A stretch of 64,000 bases of DNA from Cutibacterium sp. (GTDB lineage: Bacteria > Actinomycetota > Actinomycetes > Propionibacteriales > Propionibacteriaceae): assembly GCF_030525615.1 (NCBI RefSeq), contig NZ_JAUNEJ010000003.1, positions 44,711 through 108,710 on the forward strand. Direction: 5' to 3'. A model generated the notes under the pieces. That model searched no databases. It saw only the letters and a program-made list of their open reading frames with translations, and had not been told where the DNA came from. Both the position numbers and the translations under genes were made by a program. This document shows, one piece after another, positions 10,204 through 18,365 of the stretch (position 1 is its first letter; each line of letters opens with the position of its first letter).

Positions 10204-11427
10204 TTAGGGCTGGTCGGTATCGACCCCGGCACTTGCCAGGAATCCACGCCCCTGACCAGTCGCCGTCACCTCGTCGCCAGCAGGAAGCCATACCGACTGA
10301 CCCCGATGAAGCGCACAGTCTTTGCCGCTGCAATGAACTGTCAGCTGCCCCTGGGTGACCAGCAAAATCCGACCCAGATCGGTGGCGGGGAGGGCAAATT
10401 CGCCGTGGTGTCCGTCGAGAACCCACATCCGGAATTCCGGGAACTCAGTGCGGTACAGACCGACTCCCGGCGACACCTGAACCGGATACTCACCAACGCA
10501 CGGCTCGGGAGCCATGATGGCGTGGTCAAGGAGGGCCTGGACGTCGATGTATTTGCTCGTCAGACCGCCACGCAGGACGTTGTCGGAATTCGCCATGATC
10601 TCCACGCCGGTGCCACTGAGGTAGGCGTGCATGGTGCCGGCTTGCAAGTGAATCTGCTGGCCAGGTGCCAGTCGCACCCGATTCATGAGCAGGGCCACGA
10701 GGATGGATGGGTCACCGGGGTGGTCCTCGGATAGCTCGACGGCAGTGCGGGCCAGGTTTTGAACAGCCGGGTCGGTGCCTTTGCTGGTGGCCTTGTCGAG
10801 GTCAGTGGCCTTGTCGAGGTATCTGCGACAGGTTGCTACCACGTCCTTGACGACGGCAGCCACCTTGTGCTCACCGGAGAGCACCGTCTTGACGACCTTG
10901 GCGAGTCCGTCAGTTTCGCGCAACGGAGCCAGGATGTCATCCAGTCCGTTGATCTTCCCGAGTCCCGACAACAGAACCAAGGAGGAGGACGGGTCACGGA
11001 ATCCACATAGGGCGTCGAAATTGGTAAGGGCGACGATCATCTCCGGTTTGGGCCAGTCATCACGGAAAATGCGGTTGGGAGCATTCAGCGCTAGTCCGGC
11101 TGTGTTCTCAGCGGCGAAACCTTTCTCGGCCTGCTCCCGCGACGGGTGGACCTGAATACTCAGGGCACGGGCGGCTGACAGAATTTTCAGCAAGAAGGGC
11201 AGACGGTCACCAAAGGCCTGACGGCTGGCTTGGCCAAGTTCCTCGGGGTGGTAGGTCAGCCACTCATCCAACGGGGTGCCGTCAGAAAGGACTGCGGGAG
11301 CCTTGGGGTGGGCACCTAGCCAGTATTCGGCCCACGGGGTGCCGTCAGAATCCGCCCCAACGATGGCGGGAATGGCGTCACTGGAACCCCAGTCGTAGTG
11401 CTGCACATATCCGGTCAGTGGGTCCAT
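10204..11427 (-). CDS. manA: Mannose-6-phosphate isomerase, class I
   Basis: A 407-residue zinc enzyme of the cupin fold interconverting fructose-6-phosphate and mannose-6-phosphate, feeding GDP-mannose for mannolipids and glycans. Recognisable family segments are YDWGSSDAIP at the N-terminus, PWAEYWLGAHP, LPFLLKILSAARALSIQVHPS (zinc-ligand region), KPEMIVAL, and HAYLSGTGVEIMANSDNVLRGG near two-thirds. The start is ATG at 11427. It lies 276 bp upstream of gyrB on the same strand. It marks the left edge of the gene-order disruption, since gyrB usually follows recF/dciA directly. Confidence 0.94.
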   Translation of the reverse strand: MDPLTGYVQHYDWGSSDAIPAIVGADSDGTPWAEYWLGAHPKAPAVLSDGTPLDEWLTYHPEELGQASRQAFGDRLPFLLKILSAARALSIQVHPSREQAEKGFAAENTAGLALNAPNRIFRDDWPKPEMIVALTNFDALCGFRDPSSSLVLLSGLGKINGLDDILAPLRETDGLAKVVKTVLSGEHKVAAVVKDVVATCRRYLDKATDLDKATSKGTDPAVQNLARTAVELSEDHPGDPSILVALLMNRVRLAPGQQIHLQAGTMHAYLSGTGVEIMANSDNVLRGGLTSKYIDVQALLDHAIMAPEPCVGEYPVQVSPGVGLYRTEFPEFRMWVLDGHHGEFALPATDLGRILLVTQGQLTVHCSGKDCALHRGQSVWLPAGDEVTATGQGRGFLASAGVDTDQP

Positions 11428-11439
11428 GACCCAATTCCA

Positions 11440-11811
11440 TCACGCCGATCGGGTGCGAGTCGCCTGAATGAGGATAGTTCCGACGATCATGCCGATCACG
11501 CCCACGATGACGGCGAGGAATCCAAAAACGTTGATGGACGTCGGCTCATCAAAGATGATGAACGAGGCCACTCCGACAATGAGGACTACACAGCCGATTC
11601 CGTGAACCCACCGTGACCATACAGATCCCGGCCCTTTAACGGCAGCTATCAAACCAAGTATGCAGGCGATAACAAGGAGGATCCCAAAGACACAGGAATA
11701 AAGCGAAGAACCACCGTATTGCCAATTGGGCCATGCGACGATCATGACGATGAGGGCTGCGATTTCTATGACAATGATTCCGCTGGACCATATAGACAAG
11801 TTATTTCTCAT
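11440..11811 (-). CDS. Small four-helix membrane protein coupled to the phospholipase gene
   Basis: About 123 residues with four hydrophobic segments: from SIWSSGIIVIEIAALIVMIV, from YSCVFGILLVIACILGLIAA, from VHGIGCVVLIVGVASFIIF, and from FGFLAVIVGVIGMIVGTIL. The ATG at 11811 overlaps the stop of the upstream phospholipase-like gene (TGATG) with AGAGG eight bases before it. A GTG at 11820 in the same frame is the alternative. The coupling suggests a product that works with, or protects against, the secreted enzyme, but no family was recognised. Composition is lower in GC than manA next door. Confidence 0.7.
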   Translation of the reverse strand: MRNNLSIWSSGIIVIEIAALIVMIVAWPNWQYGGSSLYSCVFGILLVIACILGLIAAVKGPGSVWSRWVHGIGCVVLIVGVASFIIFDEPTSINVFGFLAVIVGVIGMIVGTILIQATRTRSA

Positions 11812-12725
11812 CAGCCGCACCTCTTATTAGAGCCAAATATAGACTTAATAGTTTGAACCGAGACGACGGTGCCGTAATAAACATCAGCTGTCGCCAAACA
11901 TGAAGCCCTAAGAGGATTCAAACGTCCGTAAGTAGCTCGACAATTATTAGCCAAGCTTCGTTTTAATTGTTTATCACAACTAGCCGATGCGCATTTTTTC
12001 TTTTCGTAACACATGTCATGAAGTGCACACGGCCCTTTAAAGTCCGCACTCTTACCCGGAGCATAGAACTTATCGGGAGAATTTGTGCAGTAATCATGCA
12101 ATGCTCCACGCGACGGATCGTATGCGTATCCCCTTGGAACACCAATAAGGGATTCTCGTGTCATTGTGTAATCTGTCAGGTGTTCCTTCCCGGTGGCATC
12201 CAGAACGTCTACTTCGACGCGCCCAACCACATCTTCAAGAAAAGATGCCGACAAGACTCCATCTACAACCTGAATTGTAACCGCCTGAGCCATGGAACCT
12301 TCAACAGTACTGGCAAAGACTCCATCCACCACGACAACGAGATCACCCTTATCATCAACCACCAGGAGTCTGTCTTTGCCTTGATTAGCAATAACCTTGT
12401 ACCCCTCCGGGATATCTACAGGTATTTCTACATTCACTGCTTTGTCAGTTGAGAATATCTTCGGAATCTTTATCTGTGCTGGAGTCACACGCCTTACTAC
12501 AACCCCATTATCGTAGTGAACGCCCATCTTCCTGGCAAAAACATCAGGAGATTCCCCCTCGCTTTTTACCTCCGGTTTCACCTTACATGATGCGCTATCA
12601 TGTGAAACCGAGGAAAGTCCATTAATAACCGAGTCATGGCCCTCAGCCAGGGCCATAGGGGTAAAAGAAATAAATAAAGATGACGTAACAGCCAAGAGAC
12701 TCCAAGAAAACACTGCTTTACGCAT
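11811..12725 (-). CDS. Secreted prokaryotic phospholipase A2-like protein
   Basis: 304 residues with a clear Sec signal peptide (cleavage likely after MALA, residue 27). A prosegment-like region of about 165 residues, rich in beta-type Val/Asp, is followed by a Cys-rich C-terminal domain. That domain contains GPCALHDMCYE, the Cys-x-x-His-Asp signature of phospholipase A2, with predicted catalytic His236-Asp237. Many cysteines (213, 233, 239, 245, 250 and others) probably form disulphides. The expected reaction is hydrolysis of the sn-2 acyl ester of phospholipids outside the cell. The ATG at 12725 has GGAG five bases upstream. AT-richer composition suggests recent acquisition. The fold is inferred from one motif plus the cysteine pattern; specificity is unknown. 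Confidence 0.75.
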   Translation of the reverse strand: MRKAVFSWSLLAVTSSLFISFTPMALAEGHDSVINGLSSVSHDSASCKVKPEVKSEGESPDVFARKMGVHYDNGVVVRRVTPAQIKIPKIFSTDKAVNVEIPVDIPEGYKVIANQGKDRLLVVDDKGDLVVVVDGVFASTVEGSMAQAVTIQVVDGVLSASFLEDVVGRVEVDVLDATGKEHLTDYTMTRESLIGVPRGYAYDPSRGALHDYCTNSPDKFYAPGKSADFKGPCALHDMCYEKKKCASASCDKQLKRSLANNCRATYGRLNPLRASCLATADVYYGTVVSVQTIKSIFGSNKRCG

Positions 12726-13311
12726 GGCTACTCCACTTTGATCGATCTAAAATCGCTCAAGTTGATGAACCAACTAACAGTCGATCATCACGTCTCCCCA
12801 TCGAGACGGATACCAGTATACCGGCTCATCGCAATTGAGAGTGTAGTCGGGGTGTGAATCAGGCTCATCACAAACGAGGGTGTAGATGGGGCCTGAATCC
12901 TCCAGCCTCCAGCAGCGTCAACAACCTCATGAACCGCAACATCTAGATGAGGACACCGTGTCGAGTATCGGCCTCCCGAGCTGCGAACCGACATCTTCGA
13001 GCAGCTCGATCGCAGCGACCACCCGTACGCGGGAATCCTTATCCAGTGAAACGATTCACCCAGCGACCAGCCCGATGTCAACGCTCCACATGGCACCATG
13101 CATAGACCTTGCAGGGACTATTCGCGAGGTACGGTCCCTACTTCTTACGCGGGGACTTTCATGCGCAGGCAGGGGGTCTGACATGGGATGGCGTACGGTC
13201 CCTACTTACGCGGGGACTTTATGTGAGTGTTGTCTACTTGTTGTAGTACCACCGCGAGTCATGGTAGCGTTCTCCGCACCCCCGGCTGAACAACACAACC
13301 TAGGAGGAAAG
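12726..13311. other. Intergenic region between divergent phospholipase and exported-peptide genes
   Basis: 586 bases with no convincing gene. It should contain divergent promoters for the leftward phospholipase gene and the rightward peptide gene. It holds a 21-bp block (12912-12932) that recurs exactly at 41218-41238, suggesting decayed mobile-element sequence, and two ~31-35 bp direct repeats at 13129-13223. Short frames here contain stops and resemble no known family. Confidence 0.55.
13129..13223. repeat. Two direct repeats, 64 bp apart, each with a GTCCC/GGGAC inverted repeat
   Basis: Copy 1 (13129-13163) and copy 2 (13193-13223) share GTACGGTCCCTACTT and ACGCGGGGACTTT; copy 1 has a three-base insertion and one extra C. 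Each copy can form a short stem from GTCCC and GGGAC. They end about 90 bases before the ATG of the secreted-peptide gene, so they could be regulator-binding sites, or they may be remnants of a duplicated element. Confidence 0.6.
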
Positions 13312-13599
13312 ATGAGACTACGCAGCGTTGCTAGTGCCGTCGTTCTGATGAGTTCATTTGTCGGAGCTCAGGTTATTTCAACCCCGTACTCTTTTGCGAT
13401 TCCAAGTAAGTGTAATTACACAACGAGCAATAGAGATATTATTGGAACCTGCAAATCTGGAAGTGGGCAATTCAGAATTCTCTTAAATTGCAAACGCGCA
13501 CCAGATCGTAAATCCGTATGGGCAAAGCCCGGTCAGATGGTTTCCGCTAGATGCTTAATTGGCCGCGCCTACAGAGTTTCGTTCGAGATTCGTGACTGA
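13312..13599 (+). CDS. Small secreted cationic peptide with four cysteines
   Basis: 95 residues. Residues 1-29 form a Sec signal peptide ending around STPYSFA. The predicted mature part is 66 residues, strongly basic, with Cys34, Cys47, Cys60 and Cys81, enough for two disulphides. The ATG at 13312 has GGAGGAAAG directly before it, a strong ribosome site. An ABC ATPase and permease follow 28 bp downstream on the same strand. The size, charge, signal peptide and dedicated transporter resemble bacteriocin loci in layout (for example lactococcin 972-type loci), but I see no sequence match to a known bacteriocin. It could equally be an inhibitor or ligand protein. Confidence 0.75.
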   Translation: MRLRSVASAVVLMSSFVGAQVISTPYSFAIPSKCNYTTSNRDIIGTCKSGSGQFRILLNCKRAPDRKSVWAKPGQMVSARCLIGRAYRVSFEIRD

Positions 13600-13627
13600 G
13601 CTGTATTCCTGGAGAGCCTGAATTCAT

Positions 13628-14329
13628 ATGTCGCTACTTGAGATCAAAGACCTGACCATCAGGTACGGTAAGAAACTTGCCGTCGACCATGTGTCGTGGT
13701 CAATAGGGCCTGGGTTCCATGCTCTGCTCGGACCTAACGGCGCAGGGAAAACATCTCTTATGAGTTCGATAGCGACGCTCTTGAGACCAACCTCAGGTTC
13801 AATCACGATTGATGGCCGTGAGGGAAAGGATATTCGAAAGAGCCTAGGCTATTGCCCCCAGGACAATCTTCGGAAGTCATCGTTTACAGTAGCCCAGCAT
13901 TTGGAGTATATGTGCTGGCTGCGATGTCTTCCATCGGACCGTGTCGCTAGTGAGGTGAGCCGTATTTTATCGCTCACTTCACTAGCCGACTGCTCTGGTC
14001 AAAAGATCAAAACCTTGTCAGGCGGAACGCGGCGGCGCGTGGCCATTGGTTCAGCTCTCATTGGCCAGCCTTCCCTCGTTATTCTTGACGAGCCATCTGC
14101 TGGATTAGATATCGGTCAGCGCGATTCGCTGTCGACAATTCTTAGCTCCGTGGCTGAACAGGCCATTACCATCGTGTCAACACACCTTGTTGAGGACATC
14201 ATCGACCATGCCAGCACCATCACTGTCATGAACAATGGTCGATTCTGCTTCGATGGTAGATTTGAGGATTTCTCGACATCGCGAAATCTCGACGACGTAC
14301 GAGATTCTTACTTGGAGATTGTCTCGTGA
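13628..14329 (+). CDS. ABC transporter ATP-binding protein
   Basis: A 233-residue cytoplasmic ATPase of the ABC-2/drug-export type. It shows Walker A GPNGAGKTSL, Q-loop YCPQDN, signature LSGGTRRRVAIG, Walker B LVILDEPSAGLD and the H-loop as STHLVED. The start is ATG at 13628. Its stop overlaps the start of the permease gene by four bases (GTGA), indicating a translationally coupled pair. With the upstream peptide gene it probably forms one transcript; the pair may export the peptide or give self-protection. Confidence 0.92.
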   Translation: MSLLEIKDLTIRYGKKLAVDHVSWSIGPGFHALLGPNGAGKTSLMSSIATLLRPTSGSITIDGREGKDIRKSLGYCPQDNLRKSSFTVAQHLEYMCWLRCLPSDRVASEVSRILSLTSLADCSGQKIKTLSGGTRRRVAIGSALIGQPSLVILDEPSAGLDIGQRDSLSTILSSVAEQAITIVSTHLVEDIIDHASTITVMNNGRFCFDGRFEDFSTSRNLDDVRDSYLEIVS

Positions 14330-15966
14330 CACGTGGATTCCTACTATTCCTGAAACGTAACCATATCATCCCATGTTTTGCCATTTCTGTTGCAGGGACT
14401 TTGGTTGTTAACTTCCTTCTCACGCGTGATCCAAACCAAGTCACCGATGTGGCACCGTTGTGGTGTGCAGCAGTGACGACTATTCCTTTGTTGTTCACCA
14501 TGATAAACGAGGACGACCTGGATCGCACCGCGCCCAGATCATTAGCGTTACGGCGCACGATTCTGTGGGCCATAACCTCAACAACAGCTCTCTTCCTGTC
14601 ATGGCTGTGCTTTCCGGACGGCGGTGAATGGGGTTTCCAAACCATGATTCGTGACTGTCTTGCCCTGGCAGGTTTGGGTATAGCCAGCACGACCTTCTTT
14701 TCGACGTCCGCGATCTGGGTGCTTCCGCTACTGGCTACGCTCGTGTCATCATTGTTTTCGTGGCCTCTCTACCCGAGTATCGTCCACGGCACCGCAGGCT
14801 TTCTCAGAGCACCCTCGGGACTCACATTCTCCCCAGGGGTTCCTAACCTGGCCTGGCCCGTCGCCATCATCGTCGGTGTTGGCGGCGCTGGCTGGGGAAT
14901 CATGCATACACCACACCGTCCCGCTGGTACGAGACGGAGCAGGGTAACGACTGTCTATAACAAACGTGATTTGGTCAGAGGGTTACGTCGCACGCGGTTG
15001 CAACACCTCTGTCTACTGGGATGTGCAATAGCCGAGGCGATTAGCTTGTTCTCCGCCTTGCGGTATTGGGGTGGCAGCGTACGAGCACTGTTAGTCGAGA
15101 ACGTAGGTTGGCCACCGTTCCTTTACCTACTGTGCGCCGCCGCCACGGGCGCCATCGTTGCACAATCACGTTGGCGCACCGGGGTAGCGGTATGGGAACA
15201 GATTTCTCCGCGTCCACAGCCATCACTGTTCTGGCGGGCGGGTATGGCAGGTGCGTCGACATGTCTACTTGGTATCGGAGTCTCCGTTGGGGCCGCCGTT
15301 ATCACTGCGGTGGTCGGCATGGCCCACGATGGTCTTCCTGTCGGCCTCATTTTTCTTGAGTTCGTGCGTGGTATCCCTGCACTCCTTTACCTCCTAGTAA
15401 CCCTTCCCCTCGCTTCAGTAGCGGGATCGCTATGTGGATGGTTGTGGCGACGCCCTTGGGTGGTACCAGCGGTCGCAATTATCGCTGTTGCCTTGAGCTA
15501 CGTCCCCATATTGCGCGGCGGGCACATTGTGGGTATCGAACAGCGTAACGATTACGGATATAAATCTTGCCGGGATGGCATGTACGTCAAAGTGTGCACC
15601 AGCACCCCCAACTCCGCTTACCTCCCAGCCGCAGTGACGACACTTGACCCTGTCTACCAGTCGTCACCCCACCGAGAGGTTTTACCCCGAACGGTCATCC
15701 TCACAGAAAGAAATCTCGATGGTCTCGACGGTTTCCCGGAAACACCAACCACCGTTCCCGCGGTCGGCGTAGCCGGATCCAGGAGTGTGTTCGCACCATC
15801 CTCGTTATCGAGATCGTATGTCATGGATTCACTCAGGTATTCCATACACGACTGGTGCCCTGAAGCGCAGCTGGGAGATATCGACAGCATTCTCGGAATC
15901 TACCCGGATCCCGATTCCGAGACGATGAAAGCCAGCCTCCAAGCATTGTCACGATGCCGCGCATGA
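14326..15966 (+). CDS. ABC-2-type permease with extracellular C-terminal domain
   Basis: 546 residues starting at GTG 14326, coupled to the ATPase gene. About ten to twelve hydrophobic segments cover residues 1-400. After the last one (from VVPAVAIIAVALSYVPIL) comes a roughly 145-residue hydrophilic tail with cysteines in CRDGMYVKVCTST, WCPEA and a final SRC. This architecture, membrane part plus a C-terminal domain with a V-C-T/H-P-like motif, occurs in actinobacterial ABC permeases partnered with lone ATPases. The substrate is not known; the upstream secreted peptide is the obvious candidate. Confidence 0.8.
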   Translation: MTRGFLLFLKRNHIIPCFAISVAGTLVVNFLLTRDPNQVTDVAPLWCAAVTTIPLLFTMINEDDLDRTAPRSLALRRTILWAITSTTALFLSWLCFPDGGEWGFQTMIRDCLALAGLGIASTTFFSTSAIWVLPLLATLVSSLFSWPLYPSIVHGTAGFLRAPSGLTFSPGVPNLAWPVAIIVGVGGAGWGIMHTPHRPAGTRRSRVTTVYNKRDLVRGLRRTRLQHLCLLGCAIAEAISLFSALRYWGGSVRALLVENVGWPPFLYLLCAAATGAIVAQSRWRTGVAVWEQISPRPQPSLFWRAGMAGASTCLLGIGVSVGAAVITAVVGMAHDGLPVGLIFLEFVRGIPALLYLLVTLPLASVAGSLCGWLWRRPWVVPAVAIIAVALSYVPILRGGHIVGIEQRNDYGYKSCRDGMYVKVCTSTPNSAYLPAAVTTLDPVYQSSPHREVLPRTVILTERNLDGLDGFPETPTTVPAVGVAGSRSVFAPSSLSRSYVMDSLRYSIHDWCPEAQLGDIDSILGIYPDPDSETMKASLQALSRCRA

Positions 15967-16030
15967 GGCCGGTGATACTGCCTTTTGAGGAGAATGATCC
16001 TAAAAATGTCGACGTCTGATCTTGGTCGAT

Positions 16031-17590
16031 TCACACGTTCACAATCCGCCAGTTAGCACTGCTACTCCACCTACCGTGATGGTCCACCACAATGATCGTC
16101 TTATCCTTGGCTAAATTCATAGTCCCGCGAATTATGTCCTGAGACGATTCATCATCAAGGGCGCTGACGGCCTCATCGAGCAATAAGACCGAGGACCCCG
16201 ACAGGAATGCTCTCGAAAGCAGGATAAATTGCCGTTCTCCTCCAGATGCCGATGAAACATCAGTAACACCCCTCATGCGCTCATACAGTCCACTACCATT
16301 GGATAAGGCCTTTAGAATATCCTCATCCCAGTCAAAAGCACCAAACAACGTGACATTTTCGCGAAATGTTCCGTGGAAGATGGGAGTGGCAGATCCGACA
16401 TACATAACGTCATCTCTGATATGTGTTGACGCGAGTTGCGGTACAGAGATTCCATGGTCGGGGCTTCCCGCATAAAATGCTTTCAATAACGTTGTTTTCC
16501 CGGCGCCAGATGCTCCGCGCAAGATGACTCTCTCTCCTAAATCTATAATGATATTAGGTACGTTTTTCTTGAGTGACGAGAATATTTCAGACATCCATTG
16601 CTCTGCTTCGCGTGCGGTATTCTTGTCACGGTCCTCGGAGGACAGCTCTCCGACTGATTTGTCATACTTGTCTCGGATCGAGCGAGTCGAGTTGATTGCG
16701 TTAAAGTCATAAAGCATATCGCCGAGAGGGGACAGGAATGCCTTGGCATATCCTAGAGAAGCTGCCACTGTCCCGACCGTCAGGTCGCCACGAAGACACA
16801 GAATTGCCGCCGCCGCAAATGTCGCGAACATGACGAGCTCCGTAGCGAGACCGGACACCCCGTCGGCTATTGTGGCCATGCGTCCGTACTCGTACCTGTC
16901 ACGAAGAACTTTCGTCGCAGATTTCCAATGCTCTCCACGAATACTCGACCATGCTCGAGGAGGTATATAAAGCTTACCAGAAATTAATTCTTCAATATGT
17001 GAAGTGTATTTCTCTAAGGTGGAGTAATAGACGGAAGCTTTCGACGAGAGTCGTGACCTCGACGCTCGAGGCAAAGCTAGCGATAGCAACGAAAATATAA
17101 TGACGATGGCCGTAATTAATGGGCTGGCCACGATAGCGAGAACAACCCCATAGACGATAAATGCGATGACATCCTTGATGATGGCTACCATCGGAGTCAA
17201 ATAGTCCATCTCTAGTTTTGCTACTTCATTCGTAACTTTGGAGATCTCTTTACCCGCACCTTTTTCTGATCTCACATTAACAGAAGCGAGAAAAGATTCG
17301 AAGTAGCTCTGTTTCACAGATCGTTCGAACTTAACGAGTACACGCCACCATATTAATTGGGCACCAACTTCGAATCCGACACCGATGAGAAGGAGTACTA
17401 AGTACCATATAATGACGGTTGAAATCCGTATGGAGTGCTCCAATAAGACCTGATCTACCAGAATTCCCGTTAACGCTGGAATCAAAGCATATGCGACGCT
17501 TCCGACGGAATCACACGCGACGTTAAGAATGATGCCCGGACGAACAGCTTTGACTCGTTTCCTTAACTCATTGTTACGGTGATGTTTCAT
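16031..17590 (-). CDS. ABC exporter half-transporter (fused membrane and ATPase domains) with altered Q-loop
   Basis: A 519-residue type IV-fold ABC exporter. The N-terminal ~300 residues hold six membrane segments, the C-terminal ~200 the ATPase domain. Walker A is GASGAGKTTL, signature ASGGERQFILLSRAF, Walker B SSVLLLDEAVSALD, and H-loop VVDHHG. The Q-loop, normally YVPQ before the LF-x-GT motif, reads YVGSATPIFHGT, so the conserved Gln appears replaced. It converges with the ABC permease gene, 64 bp away. Codon use is AT-richer than dciA next door. It may export or process products of this cluster; no peptidase domain is present. Confidence 0.85.
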   Translation of the reverse strand: MKHHRNNELRKRVKAVRPGIILNVACDSVGSVAYALIPALTGILVDQVLLEHSIRISTVIIWYLVLLLIGVGFEVGAQLIWWRVLVKFERSVKQSYFESFLASVNVRSEKGAGKEISKVTNEVAKLEMDYLTPMVAIIKDVIAFIVYGVVLAIVASPLITAIVIIFSLLSLALPRASRSRLSSKASVYYSTLEKYTSHIEELISGKLYIPPRAWSSIRGEHWKSATKVLRDRYEYGRMATIADGVSGLATELVMFATFAAAAILCLRGDLTVGTVAASLGYAKAFLSPLGDMLYDFNAINSTRSIRDKYDKSVGELSSEDRDKNTAREAEQWMSEIFSSLKKNVPNIIIDLGERVILRGASGAGKTTLLKAFYAGSPDHGISVPQLASTHIRDDVMYVGSATPIFHGTFRENVTLFGAFDWDEDILKALSNGSGLYERMRGVTDVSSASGGERQFILLSRAFLSGSSVLLLDEAVSALDDESSQDIIRGTMNLAKDKTIIVVDHHGRWSSSANWRIVNV

Positions 17591-17762
17591 TATTCCTCAT
17601 GAGCCAGTTTTACAAATCATCATATAACTTGATAACAGTATCATCTTTCATCGCGTCGTTATCCCTGTCCAGACAATGAAACCGCGACGGCAGTATCATG
17701 GATTCAATACGTCCCGTCTTCTAATTATCCGAGCCATGAAGGTCGCTTATGGTGGCTGTGAA

Positions 17763-18365
17763 TCACCCGTAGGTATCGCGCGGCCCCCTGCCCGGCACAG
17801 ATCTGGGACCGTGTTTCCAACTGGGAGCGGTCGGCCCTTTGATGATGACCTTGGTGACGGTCCCCTCCCCTAGCCGACGATTGAGTTCAGCAACCAACTG
17901 TGGGGCGATAGTGCGCAAGGAGGTCGCCCACACCGTCGCGTCGGTGCGGACGGTCAAAACCGTACCCTGATACTTGACCGGGCGAGAATGCTCGGCATTG
18001 GTCGGGCCGACGAGTTCTGGCCACCGGGAAAGCACCAGGTGCAGATTGACCTGACGTCCCCACCCCTTGGACTTCACAAGGCTGGTGAAGGCCTCTCCCA
18101 GGGGTACCGGGTCACGGGCGTCATGTCCCGGTCCAGACCATGCCGGAGTACTGGGGCGACGGTGACGTCTCCTCCCCGTGAAACGCCGAGGCTCAGGCAA
18201 CAGCACTTCACGCGTACCGTCACGCGGACTTCCGGCCGGTTCCCCTCGGGCAGCCTGAGCGATAGTCAGCGCGACGTCGACCCCTTCATCATCATGGTCG
18301 GCTGCTATGCGACGGTCCTCGTCAGAAGGGACGACCTGATCGCGCCGACGACCTGCGTCAGTCAT
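17763..18365 (-). CDS. dciA: DUF721/DciA-type replication helicase loader
   Basis: 200 residues. The C-terminal ~100 carry the DUF721 fold (WPELVGPTNAEHSRPVKYQGTVL, then TVWATSLRTIAPQLVAELNRRLG). The N-terminus is Arg-rich and probably disordered, typical of actinobacterial members after recF. DciA-family proteins help load the replicative helicase DnaB. The start is one of two adjacent ATGs (18368 or 18365) that overlap the recF stop; GGGGAGG precedes them and the second has better spacing. Confidence 0.88.
   Translation of the reverse strand: MTDAGRRRDQVVPSDEDRRIAADHDDEGVDVALTIAQAARGEPAGSPRDGTREVLLPEPRRFTGRRRHRRPSTPAWSGPGHDARDPVPLGEAFTSLVKSKGWGRQVNLHLVLSRWPELVGPTNAEHSRPVKYQGTVLTVRTDATVWATSLRTIAPQLVAELNRRLGEGTVTKVIIKGPTAPSWKHGPRSVPGRGPRDTYG

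Noticed and set aside
10081-10320. Plus-strand frame with a hydrophobic stretch (VLVTLGLFYVPIALGLVGI) in the gyrB-manA gap
   Set aside because: It overlaps the manA 3' end and has no ribosome site or clear start. A single hydrophobic run is weak evidence, so it was left out, although a degenerate membrane-protein gene remains possible.
12886-13311. Upstream extension of the secreted-peptide frame to 237 codons
   Set aside because: The extension lacks a ribosome site and covers the repeat region; the internal ATG at 13312 has GGAGGAAAG and begins a proper signal peptide.
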